Of a DNA stretch of 20,272 nt, positions 1 to 7,393 are shown in pieces. Source of the DNA: QYQD01 sp040754095. GTDB lineage: Bacteria; Desulfobacterota; QYQD01. The stretch covers positions 1 through 20,272 of the forward strand of contig JBFMFO010000034.1 of assembly GCA_040754095.1 (NCBI GenBank), written 5' to 3'. Position 1 is the stretch's first letter. Every line of letters begins with the position of its first letter. Position numbers and translations under genes: made by a program. The notes beneath the pieces were generated by a model. It was not told the DNA's origin. It saw nothing but the letters and a program-made list of their open reading frames with translations, and did not search any database.

Positions 1-139
1 GGGCGGGACCTTCACGCAGAGCATATATAACCCCCGCTTGCACCTTAGCTCCGATTAAGCAAGATCAGGGCTCTATTGAGACCCTCGAATTACCAGGGTC
101 GAGCAAGGTGCCACAGCTAAGATTACTCCGATTTATATG

Positions 140-159
140 CCCCGTGCGGGAGCACGGGG
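140..159. repeat. Perfect 8-bp stem-loop, loop GGGA
   Basis: CCCCGTGC and GCACGGGG pair perfectly around a GGGA tetraloop. The stem can extend outward through ATATG (135-139) and CATAT (163-167) past a 3-nt bulge. No T-run follows on either strand, so it is not a standard intrinsic terminator. Confidence 0.6.
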
Positions 160-206
160 AACCATATGCTGGGGGTCGAGGGGGGCGCTAAGCATCCCCT
201 TGTCAA

Positions 207-228
207 GGGCGGGGTTAATGCCCCGCCC
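207..228. repeat. Perfect 8-bp GC-only stem-loop
   Basis: GGGCGGGG and CCCCGCCC pair around the loop TTAATG. No U-tract follows, so its role is unknown. Confidence 0.6.
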
Positions 229-354
229 GCGAAGACGAGTTGAGCGAGCGCATTGTGCGAGCTCGACGAGTTTACTGATAAAAAGATCATTTAAAAAACT
301 TGACAACAATAAACCAGAACGCAGAGGCCGCAGAGATAGGCAAAGAAGCTCAAA

Positions 355-380
355 GCTGAAGGCTGAAAGCTGAGCGCTCA
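355..380. repeat. Dispersed GCTGAA-type repeat, copy 1
   Basis: This 26-nt stretch is built of GCTGAA-like units and matches 23 of 26 bases of the stretch starting at 16177. It is therefore a dispersed intergenic repeat shared by the two ends of the window. It is not coding. Confidence 0.5.
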
Positions 381-425
381 GATTTGGCATTTGAAATTAT
401 ACAAGAGTAGGCCGATGTTAAAGAT

Positions 426-526
426 ATTACTACGGCAATTAAACATATAAACTTGCCAAATCCCCCCATCCCCCCTTTTCCAAAGGGGGGTGAGGGGGGA
501 TTTAAGTTTTTAATTGCCGTAGTAAT
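426..526. repeat. MITE-like nested inverted repeat
   Basis: The outer 18-bp arms are perfect inverted repeats: ATTACTACGGCAATTAAA at 426-443 and its complement at 509-526. Inside, a second C-tract/G-tract palindrome (458-478 with 482-503) pairs around a loop of about three bases. The element has no ORF and looks like a short non-autonomous palindromic element. Its right end lies 14 bp before the amiC start, so it may supply a hairpin in, or a boundary to, the amiC leader. Confidence 0.75.
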
Positions 527-540
527 AGATGGGTAAGGGT

Positions 541-2184
541 ATGCGGAAAGATTATTTTATATCTATCGTTTGCTGGTCTTTGCTCTTGTGGCTTTTTATA
601 CCGGCTGGAGGGATCAGCCCGGCCTCTTCCTGGGCCCTTTCGTCTCAGGATGCATACGTAAGGGCGAAACGGGATTACACGGATTTCAAGTCCTCGCCCC
701 GCACCAAATATCGCCAGTTCTGGCTGGAACATATCAATAAATTCAAGAAAATATATTCGGATAAACCCGATGGCCCGGCAGCGCCTGAATGCCTCTATAT
801 GACGGCCGGTATATACCGGGAACTTTACCGTTATTCCGGAAGACCGGGAGACCTCTCTGCGTCCATCGATATGTATGAGAGGCTGTGCAAACGCTTTCCC
901 AAAAGCCCCCAGGCTAAAGAGGCCATGGCTTTGTTGGTCAGGATCGGCAGGCCTGAGGATAATGCGCCGGCCGGAGAGGCGGCGGGCGCCAAGGCCGAAG
1001 AAGGGCGGAAACTTGAAAGAATACCGGTTATCAAAGGGTTGCGCGAGGTAAAAGACATCCGAGCCTGGTCCACCTCCGATTACACGCGTGTGGTCATTGA
1101 TGCGGAAGACCATGTGCCGTTCAAGGAACATCTGCTGAAGAAAGACCCTGATATCAAAAAGCCAAAGCGGCTTTATATTGATATCTTCCAGAGCCGCCTG
1201 GGGCCCAATCTGCGGGATCCCATCCCGATCATGGACGGCCTGCTCCGCTATGTGCGCGCCGGCCAGTACAAGAAGGATACCGTAAGGGTGGTCCTGGATA
1301 TCGAATCGCTTAAGAAATATAAGGTCTTTTACCTGCTGAATCCCTTCCGCATCGTTATTGACGTCATCGGCGGGCGGGCGGAGAAGGGAAAAGAGAAAGA
1401 CCCCGGACAGTTGACGCTTCCCCAACAATTGGGTCTGGGTGTGCGGCGGATAGTCCTGGACCCCGGACACGGGGGCAAGGACTGCGGGGCTATAGGAATC
1501 AATGGGCTGAAGGAGAAGGATATCGTTCTTAAAGTCACCAGGAAGGTTAAACAGAAGATCGAGGAACGGCTGCGGTGCAGCGTTATCTTAACCCGGGACA
1601 AGGACGTATTTTTGCCGCTGGAAGAGCGCACTGCTATTGCCAATACCAGAAAAGGCGATCTATTTGTCTCTATTCATGCCAATTCTGCGCCTAACGCGGA
1701 GGCCCGGGGTATTGAAACATATTTTTTGAATCTGGCCTCGGATGAGGGGGCTATGCGTGTCGCTGCCCGTGAAAATGCCACTTCTACAAAGAATATAAGC
1801 GACCTTCAGAAGATATTAAATGACCTTATGCTGAACTGTAAGATCAATGAATCATGCCGGTTGGCAGAGTACGTGCAGGACTGCCTGGTAAGCGGCCTTA
1901 CCAAACGATATGAGCAGGTTAATAACCTGGGGGTAAAGCAGGCCCCTTTCTTTGTCCTTATCGGCGCGCAGATGCCCTCTGTCCTGGTGGAGATCTCGTT
2001 TCTCAGCCACCCCCAGGAGGCGGATCGCCTGAAGGATGAGGAATACCTTAATGACATAGCCGAACACCTGGCCGACGGAATTCAAAAGTATGCCCGGGAT
2101 ACGGAAATGGCCTACCTGCCTGTTCCGCCCGGTCGTACAGACACGGGTCTCAGGTCTGAGGCCCCTTCAACAAAAAGGCGCTGA
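541..2184 (+). CDS. amiC: N-acetylmuramoyl-L-alanine amidase, AMIN plus Amidase_3
   Basis: This zinc amidase cleaves the amide bond between N-acetylmuramic acid and the stem peptide, splitting septal peptidoglycan in the periplasm. From ATG 541 it has 547 residues. Residues 1-32 form a basic-hydrophobic signal peptide. Residues about 70-135 look TPR-like, about 166-277 are an AMIN targeting domain, and about 302-521 are the Amidase_3 catalytic domain. Visible zinc ligands and catalytic residues are H310 (DPGHGG), E325 (LKEKD), H379 (SIHANS) and E484 (VEISFLS). I chose ATG 541 over the in-frame ATG 529 because TAAGGG lies just upstream of it, while 529 lacks a Shine-Dalgarno and sits three bases from the repeat arm. 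The extra N-terminal TPR-like region makes it longer than enteric AmiC. The last 35 bp overlap prfB tail to tail. The amiC symbol is by domain analogy. Confidence 0.93.
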   Translation: MRKDYFISIVCWSLLLWLFIPAGGISPASSWALSSQDAYVRAKRDYTDFKSSPRTKYRQFWLEHINKFKKIYSDKPDGPAAPECLYMTAGIYRELYRYSGRPGDLSASIDMYERLCKRFPKSPQAKEAMALLVRIGRPEDNAPAGEAAGAKAEEGRKLERIPVIKGLREVKDIRAWSTSDYTRVVIDAEDHVPFKEHLLKKDPDIKKPKRLYIDIFQSRLGPNLRDPIPIMDGLLRYVRAGQYKKDTVRVVLDIESLKKYKVFYLLNPFRIVIDVIGGRAEKGKEKDPGQLTLPQQLGLGVRRIVLDPGHGGKDCGAIGINGLKEKDIVLKVTRKVKQKIEERLRCSVILTRDKDVFLPLEERTAIANTRKGDLFVSIHANSAPNAEARGIETYFLNLASDEGAMRVAARENATSTKNISDLQKILNDLMLNCKINESCRLAEYVQDCLVSGLTKRYEQVNNLGVKQAPFFVLIGAQMPSVLVEISFLSHPQEADRLKDEEYLNDIAEHLADGIQKYARDTEMAYLPVPPGRTDTGLRSEAPSTKRR

Positions 2185-3251
2185 TAAACGGGTCCAAATC
2201 ACCATTTAGCACCGCATCAACGTTGCCTATCTCCAGATTTGTCCGGTGATCCTTAATCAGGCGGTAGGGTTGCAGGATATACGATCTTATCTGGTTGCCC
2301 CAGGCAATTTCTTTTTTTTCGTCATGGAAATCCTGTTTTTTCTTGTCCTGGATGGCCTTTTCCCGTTCATAAAGGCGCGCCCTCAGGATTTTCATGGCCG
2401 TGGCCTTATTCTTATGCTGGGAGCGCTCATTCTGGCACTGCACCACGATACCCGTCGGGATATGGGTGATACGGACGGCCGAACTGGTCTTGTTGACATG
2501 CTGGCCGCCGGCGCCGCTGGCCCGGAATGTGTCTATCCGCAAATCAGCCTCGTTTATTTCGACGTCGATGGTCTCATCCAGTTCCGGCAGTACGGAAACA
2601 GAGGCAAAGGAGGTATGTCTTCTTCCGCTGGCATCAAAGGGAGATATGCGCACCAGCCGGTGCACGCCTATTTCGGCCTTCAGGTAGCCGTAGGCATAGG
2701 GGCCGGCCACAGTAAACGTGACATTCTTCACCCCGGCCTCGTCGCCCGGCAGGATATCGATAACAGTAAGCCGGTAATCCTTGCTTTGGGCCCACATAGT
2801 GTACATCCGGAGGAGCATCTGGGTCCAGTCCTGCGCTTCCGTGCCTCCCGCCCCGGAGTTAATGGACATTATGGCATTGCTGCGGTCATGTTCGCCGCGC
2901 AGCATCCGGTTAAACTCAGCCTGTTCTACGGCCTTTTCCAGGGACAAGAGTTTTTTTTCGGACTCCCGGGCGGTCTCTTTATCACCCTCTTCTATAGCCA
3001 GTTCCAGGAGAATCTCGGTCTCTTCCAGGTCTTCTGCGCTGGCGCGCCACTCGCCGATCTCTGCCTGGATGGCGGCCCGTTCCTTGAGGATGGCGGCAGC
3101 CGTGGCCGCGTCCCCCCAGAAATCGTTTTGGGCCATGATCTTATCCAGTTCCCGGAGCCGCTCTATCTTATTGTCCAGATCAAAGATGCCCCCGCAACTG
3201 TTCCAATTTGGCCTTTAGGTCTGCAATCCTGTTTTTAAGTTCTATTGACAT
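2150..3251 (-). CDS. prfB: Peptide chain release factor 2 with programmed +1 frameshift
   Basis: RF2 terminates translation at UGA and UAA by triggering peptidyl-tRNA hydrolysis in the ribosome. Frame 0 starts at ATG 3251, preceded by GGAGG, and encodes 23 residues ending in Leu (CTT, 3185-3183) followed by an in-frame TGA at 3182-3180. A +1 shift gives GAT CTG GAC and continues for 343 residues, 366 in total, matching the usual RF2 length (365 in E. coli). The slip site has the classic layout: an SD-like CGGGGG three bases before CTT-TGA. Stop-recognition motif SPF and the catalytic GGQ (in SGAGGQHVN) are intact. A caller without frameshift logic would start at ATG 3136 and lose 38 residues. 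The 5' end overlaps the lnt stop by 17 bp, suggesting translational coupling. Confidence 0.96.
3180..3194 (-). promoter_or_regulatory. RF2 programmed frameshift site
   Basis: On the minus strand the sequence is CGG GGG CAT CTT TGA, followed by T. It combines an internal anti-SD-pairing GGGGG, the slippery CTT codon and a slow UGA stop. In known prfB genes this site autoregulates RF2: low RF2 lets the ribosome shift +1 and make more RF2. The stop context here is UGAU, where E. coli has UGAC. Confidence 0.93.
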
Positions 3252-4809
3252 GTTTAAGCCTCCATCCTGCGTAGAAAATTACCATTATACCGAGAATAAA
3301 GCAAATGACAGGGAAAAATTCCCCCCATTGATTGTAAACCGTCTTTTCAGATATAAGGGATATTTCCTCCCTCAAAAAGGCCGGTGTAAAGAGCGAAGTG
3401 GCCTGGGTGATTTCGCCGGTGGGCCGGACAAACACGCTGATGCCGGTATTGGCGGCCCTGGCCAGGTTGACGCGGTTCTCCACGGCCCGAAAGACAGCCA
3501 TGGACATATGCTGGTATGGGGCGCTGGAACGTCCGAACCAAGCGTCGTTGGTGATGTTTACCAGTAGGTTGGCCCCGTTGCGGACCTGCTGCCTGGCCAG
3601 TTCCGGGAAGATGCTTTCAAAGCAGATCAGGACACCTATGCGCATCCGGGCTGCGGTAAGGGGTTTTAGAGAGCGGCCGGGGGTAAAATCGCCTACGGAG
3701 GCCACCAGTTTTCCGACAAAGGGTAAAAGCGACGGGGCCGGCACGTATTCACCAAAGGGCACCAGGCGGACCTTATCGTATCGATGTATGGAGCCTTCAC
3801 TGGCCGACAGGAGATAGGCGCTATTGAGGTACAGGGGTTTCCCATCCTCTGCTTTGGCATAGGCCGGCGCGCCGAAGAGTAGGTTTGTTTTTAAATCGCC
3901 GGCAAGCCGCAGGATAGTGTCACTCAGCGGGCCGCCGTCCTGAAAATAGAACGGGGCCGCGGTCTCCGGCCATATAAGAATATCCGTGTCGAAACCCCCG
4001 GCAGCTTCCCGGCTCAGGCCGTCGTATATATTTATGGTTTCTCTCTGCCAGAGGGGGCTCCACTTAAGATCCTGTTTTATGCTCCCCTGGACAACAGCGG
4101 CCCGAATCCTGGGAGCGGTCTTTATCTTTTTCTCGATGTCCTGTAAGCGATAAAAGCCATAACCCCAGCAAGCCAGGCTGATGGCCAGAAGGGCCGGCAT
4201 GTATAATTTAAACGCCCTGGCCCGATTTTGTCCGGCCTGCCGGCTATGAACAAGGCAGGCCAGCACGGCGTTTACCAGTACGATATAAAACGAGAGTCCA
4301 TAATTTCCCAGGATGTCGCAGACCTGGATAACGTACAGGTTGGCATATTGGGTATAGCTGATGTTTTCCCAGGGGAAGCCGGTAAGGAGTTTGGCCCGCA
4401 GATACTCTAAAGAGACCCACAGGACAGGCGCAGTAAAGATTATGTCCAGACCGGCTTTTTTAGTAACAGCAATAAGGCAGGCAAAGGCCGCGGTGTAAAG
4501 GGAGAGGTAGATAACCAGGAGAAGGAGGACGGCCACACTGACAGTGACGGGAAGATTGCCATAATTATACATTACTCCGGCTACCCAGTAGAGGAGCCCG
4601 GAATAATGCACCAGGCCAAAGATGAGACCGGAGAGAAAGGCGCGTCTCGGGCTGCCGCCGTCTATAGCGATAAGAAGAGGGATGAGGGCAATCCAGGCCA
4701 GGGCCGCCGCGCCGATTTTGGGAAAGCTCAAGGTAAGGAGGAGGCCGGAAAGGACGGGTAATAAGAACTGTCTTGGAGAAAAAGAGGCATTTGAGATGGA
4801 TCTTGCCAT
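3235..4809 (-). CDS. lnt: Apolipoprotein N-acyltransferase
   Basis: Lnt adds the third acyl chain to the N-terminal cysteine of lipoproteins in the inner membrane, the last maturation step before Lol sorting. The 524-residue protein has five to six hydrophobic segments in residues 15-220, a periplasmic nitrilase-like domain (about 230-490) and a final transmembrane helix (about 500-518). The catalytic triad is visible as E282 (IWPET), K346 (YDKVRLVPFGEY) and C396 (ICFES), corresponding to E267, K335 and C387 of E. coli. ATG 4809 has AAGGGA about eight bases upstream. The gene overlaps prfB by 17 bp and lies downstream of corC as in the E. coli ybeX-lnt pair, but a repeat element separates the two here. 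Confidence 0.96.
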   Translation of the reverse strand: MARSISNASFSPRQFLLPVLSGLLLTLSFPKIGAAALAWIALIPLLIAIDGGSPRRAFLSGLIFGLVHYSGLLYWVAGVMYNYGNLPVTVSVAVLLLLVIYLSLYTAAFACLIAVTKKAGLDIIFTAPVLWVSLEYLRAKLLTGFPWENISYTQYANLYVIQVCDILGNYGLSFYIVLVNAVLACLVHSRQAGQNRARAFKLYMPALLAISLACWGYGFYRLQDIEKKIKTAPRIRAAVVQGSIKQDLKWSPLWQRETINIYDGLSREAAGGFDTDILIWPETAAPFYFQDGGPLSDTILRLAGDLKTNLLFGAPAYAKAEDGKPLYLNSAYLLSASEGSIHRYDKVRLVPFGEYVPAPSLLPFVGKLVASVGDFTPGRSLKPLTAARMRIGVLICFESIFPELARQQVRNGANLLVNITNDAWFGRSSAPYQHMSMAVFRAVENRVNLARAANTGISVFVRPTGEITQATSLFTPAFLREEISLISEKTVYNQWGEFFPVICFILGIMVIFYAGWRLKHVNRT

Positions 4810-4831
4810 GCATTTATCCCTTGATTACAGG

Positions 4832-4926
4832 GTAACCGTTCACCGTTGACCGTTCGCTGTTCACCGAAAAAGACCTTTTTCGCGCTTCTTACGGACAACG
4901 GTAAACTGATAACGGTGAACGGTTAC
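4832..4926. repeat. MITE-like palindromic element between corC and lnt
   Basis: Perfect 16-bp terminal inverted repeats lie at 4832-4847 (GTAACCGTTCACCGTT) and 4911-4926. A central hairpin of CGAAAAAG, AC and CTTTTTCG occupies 4865-4882. The interior holds further ACCGTT-like units, and similar CGGTCAA units recur at 13804-13827. It fills almost the whole corC-lnt gap, ending one base from the corC stop. On the minus strand it would form a large RNA hairpin in any corC-lnt transcript. Confidence 0.75.
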
Positions 4927-4927
4927 A

Positions 4928-5794
4928 TTACGGGGAGTCGGCCATTTCTTCTTGTTTGCTGAGAATGGTTCTGGTTATTTTGACCTTATCGATCTTGCGT
5001 TCGTTTGCGGATTCGATCTCCATCCTTAAGGGGCCAAAAGAGATTTCTTCACCTGCGGCCGGTACGCGGCCGACAAGGTTTATTATGAAACCTCCCACCG
5101 ATTGATATTTGCCCTCTGGAATCTCCACATCGAAGCGCTGTTCGATCTTCTCTATGTCTATCTTGGCATCTACTGATATGGTATTTTTATCCACTTCCTC
5201 AAAGATCTTCTCAGATATGTCGTATTCATCCTGGATTTCACCCACGATCTCTTCCAGAATATCTTCTATAGTAAGGAGACCGGCGGTGGCGCCATATTCG
5301 TCTATAACAATAGCCATGTGGGATTTTTTGGCCTTAAATTCCTTTAATAACTCTTCAACCCGCCTGGTTTCCGGGATGAAGTAGGCCGGACGCAATATAT
5401 CTTTCAGGCCGGTTTCTTCCCCGGTTTTTCCCCAGAATTTCAAGATGTCCTTGGCATGGACGATTCCCACAATATGGTCAAAATCTCCTTCATAAACAGG
5501 GATACGCGTGTGTCCCTCTTCGATTATTGTCCGGACGAGGGCATCCAGGGGAGTGTTAACCGGCAGACAGAGCATATCGGTACGCGGGATCATTATGTCG
5601 AGGGCTGTCGTGTTTTTGAGCTTTAGAATCCGCCCGATCATCTTTCTTTCTTCTTCGCTGAACAGGCCCTGCTTTTTGCCGGCATCTACCAGGTGGCGGA
5701 TATCCTTCAGGATATCTTCAATATCCCCGGGCTCTTCTCCTTTTTTGAAAAGGGTGAGCAGTTTGTCTAAAAAACCCTTATCCTCTTGATCCAA
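4928..5794 (-). CDS. corC: CorC/HlyC family CBS-domain protein
   Basis: A 288-residue soluble CorC-type protein with two CBS domains (about 65-185) and a C-terminal CorC_HlyC (transporter-associated) domain (about 200-280). The MIPRTDM motif at the start of the first CBS domain and the DEYGATAGLLTIEDILEEIVG stretch are diagnostic. There is no N-terminal DUF21 membrane domain, so it matches E. coli YbeX/CorC rather than the larger CNNM-like proteins. CorC is linked to magnesium/cobalt resistance and, in enterics, to ribosome-related phenotypes; its biochemical activity is less certain. The start is TTG 5794, with AAGGAA upstream at a longish distance. Adjacency to lnt is conserved in many Proteobacteria. 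ybeY and ybeZ, often upstream, are absent here. Confidence 0.9.
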   Translation of the reverse strand: MDQEDKGFLDKLLTLFKKGEEPGDIEDILKDIRHLVDAGKKQGLFSEEERKMIGRILKLKNTTALDIMIPRTDMLCLPVNTPLDALVRTIIEEGHTRIPVYEGDFDHIVGIVHAKDILKFWGKTGEETGLKDILRPAYFIPETRRVEELLKEFKAKKSHMAIVIDEYGATAGLLTIEDILEEIVGEIQDEYDISEKIFEEVDKNTISVDAKIDIEKIEQRFDVEIPEGKYQSVGGFIINLVGRVPAAGEEISFGPLRMEIESANERKIDKVKITRTILSKQEEMADSP

Positions 5795-5824
5795 ACCTAT
5801 AAGTTCCTTTTTATTATAACTAGT

Positions 5825-6029
5825 CAGCCACTAAGACACAAAGGCACTAATATTGTAGAATAATTCTGTGGTAGCGGTAAGATTCATATTCATATGGCTT
5901 TCCCCTTCCTGCTCGCCCTCGAAGGGTGCCTCACTGCTCCAGCAAGTTACGCTCAGGAATAACGGCTTCCATAAAATTTTGGGGAAAGTCCTATCATATA
6001 TTCTTCGTGTCTTGGTGACTTCGTGGCTG
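5825..6029. repeat. Inverted-repeat element between corC and speB
   Basis: The sequence at 5825-5850 (CAGCCACTAAGACACAAAGG and six further bases) matches 21 of 26 bases of the reverse complement of 6004-6029. It forms roughly 26-bp imperfect terminal inverted repeats around about 150 bp with no ORF. It fills most of the 249-bp gap between corC and speB. Short intergenic repeats of this composition are common in deltaproteobacterial genomes. Confidence 0.6.
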
Positions 6030-6043
6030 AATGGTTTTTGCTT

Positions 6044-6904
6044 TCAGTGCCCGATATAGTTTAATAATTTATAGATAAGTTTGGCGGCCAGGAAGTCCGG
6101 GGCCACGTTGCCCGGCTGAGGTGAAAGCTCGACGACGTCAAAGGCCAGAATATGCTTTTCCCTGGCAATATGCCGCAGAAAGAAAAGCAAATCATACCAG
6201 CCCAGGCCGCCCGGTTCAGGGGTGCCTACGGCCGGCATAATGGACGGGTCCAGGACATCAAGGTCTATGGTTATATAGATTTCGGGCAATAACCGGGTCA
6301 ATAATTCCTGTAAGACCGCCTCCCGATCGGCCAGCACTGCGGGGGCATAAAATGGTTTAAGCCCGCTTTCCTTTATAAATACAGCCTCTTCACGGCTGAG
6401 AGAGCGTATCCCCACCTGTTCAATGGGATTATAGTCCATGGCCCGGCGCATAACGCAGGCATGGCTAACGGGGGTGTTTTGATAGGAATTTCTCAGATCG
6501 GCATGGGCGTCGAATTGTAGTATGGAAAAAGAGGGTTTATAGTCAAAAGCGGCCTTTATGGCTCCCAGGCTGACCGAGTGTTCGCCGCCAAGGACTACGA
6601 CCGTTTTCCCCTGCTGCAGGAGTGGCAGGCAGGCCTCGTGGACAGCCTCTATCATGGCTTCGGGCGAGGAGGCGACAGGTTCCATCTCGCTTAATGTGGC
6701 AATGCCGGCTTCGCTTATGTCCTGGTCGGTTTCTTCGTCGTAAAGTTCTAAAAAACGGGAGGCATTAATAATAGCCAGAGGCCCTTCGCGGGTGCCGCTT
6801 CGAAACGACGTAGTGCCGTCATAAGGAACCGGAACAATTACTGTTTTTGAGGATTCTAAGCTCGTTTTATCGTCTTGTAATCCGCCGAAGTTAAATCCGG
6901 TCAT
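6044..6904 (-). CDS. speB: Agmatinase family ureohydrolase
   Basis: Ureohydrolase of 286 residues, likely hydrolysing agmatine to putrescine and urea with a dimanganese centre. Metal-binding motifs are all present: H109 in GGEHS, D132/H134/D136 in FDAHAD, and D214/D216 in IDLDVLDP. The length is near the usual 300 or so. ATG 6904 lies four bases after the speD stop. The only SD-like AAGGAG abuts the ATG, so initiation may depend on coupling to speD. The alternative substrate is N1-aminopropylagmatine, as in the Thermus spermidine route, which would explain tight pairing with SpeD; the sequence alone cannot separate the two. No arginine decarboxylase or spermidine synthase is in the window. 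Confidence 0.9.
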   Translation of the reverse strand: MTGFNFGGLQDDKTSLESSKTVIVPVPYDGTTSFRSGTREGPLAIINASRFLELYDEETDQDISEAGIATLSEMEPVASSPEAMIEAVHEACLPLLQQGKTVVVLGGEHSVSLGAIKAAFDYKPSFSILQFDAHADLRNSYQNTPVSHACVMRRAMDYNPIEQVGIRSLSREEAVFIKESGLKPFYAPAVLADREAVLQELLTRLLPEIYITIDLDVLDPSIMPAVGTPEPGGLGWYDLLFFLRHIAREKHILAFDVVELSPQPGNVAPDFLAAKLIYKLLNYIGH

Positions 6905-6908
6905 CTCC

Positions 6909-7346
6909 TTAGACGCTTATCTGCATCCTCTCGTCACGTATAAAGTTTTCTACCTTGCGGATGATTCTCGGGAACTCCAGCCCCCGTTCCAGACTTTTTA
7001 CTTCTACCTTTTCAAGGCTGAATAATCTCTTGACATCTTCTATGGCCTTTTGTCCGTTAAATTCCTTGCAGGAGAAGATATCCAGACTGAGATATTGTTT
7101 TTCGGGGAAGGTATGAACGCTTATATGGCTTTCCGCAATAAGGACAAACCCTGATATCCCCCATTCTTCCGGCCTTACGCCGGAATAACGGAATACGTAG
7201 GGCGGCATTATCTTGGTCATCTCGATCTCTGCCGGATAGTTGCTCAAAAAATCGTAGATATAATTTATGTCCGTCAACTTATCCCGGTCAGAACCATATC
7301 CATCCACCATAAGATGCTGTCCAAACCCCAATTCTATGTTTTCCAA
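6909..7346 (-). CDS. speD: S-adenosylmethionine decarboxylase proenzyme
   Basis: Pyruvoyl-dependent enzyme producing decarboxylated SAM, the aminopropyl donor for spermidine. The 145-residue proenzyme is of the short (SpeH/Thermotoga) type. Self-cleavage is expected at E72-S73 in AESHISVHTFPE, which converts S73 to the pyruvoyl group. H78 and C93 (FSC) match the conserved processing and catalytic residues. The start is TTG 7346, with GGGGAGG nine bases upstream. An ATG seven bases earlier is out of frame and reads a short peptide. It is the middle gene of the regulator-speD-speB operon. Confidence 0.94.
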   Translation of the reverse strand: MENIELGFGQHLMVDGYGSDRDKLTDINYIYDFLSNYPAEIEMTKIMPPYVFRYSGVRPEEWGISGFVLIAESHISVHTFPEKQYLSLDIFSCKEFNGQKAIEDVKRLFSLEKVEVKSLERGLEFPRIIRKVENFIRDERMQISV

Positions 7347-7393
7347 TTTGCATTACCTCCCCTAAAAAGTAATGTGTCCCTGCAAGGACCGAT

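Larger units (their letters stand above)
1..540. other. Gene-free region with GC-rich hairpins and repeats
   Basis: No convincing coding region lies here. Two opposed open frames at 133-390 and 137-373 cover the hairpins and have arginine-, leucine- and serine-rich compositions typical of chance frames. I see stem-loops at 140-159 and 207-228, a weaker inverted repeat GACCCT/AGGGTC near 81-102, a decayed repeat at 355-380 that is related to one near 16177, and a long inverted repeat at 426-526. No tRNA is recognisable. The stretch reads as accumulated non-coding repeat DNA upstream of amiC. Confidence 0.6.

Noticed and set aside
1..270. Group II intron end, attC site or tRNA
   Set aside because: The hairpins lack a recognisable domain V, integron core sites or a cloverleaf; evidence was insufficient for any of these.
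133..390. Paired small open frames in the left intergenic region
   Set aside because: They span hairpins and repeats, have skewed composition and lack ribosome binding sites.
502..1470. 322-residue open frame antisense to amiC
   Set aside because: It lies wholly opposite a gene with clear catalytic motifs, and its translation has no recognisable domain.
3180..3182. prfB as a pseudogene broken by a stop codon
   Set aside because: The stop sits in a complete programmed frameshift signal and the +1 frame restores full RF2 length.
2246..3238. 330-residue open frame antisense to prfB
   Set aside because: It mirrors the RF2 coding strand; RF2 motifs GGQ and SPF identify the true gene.
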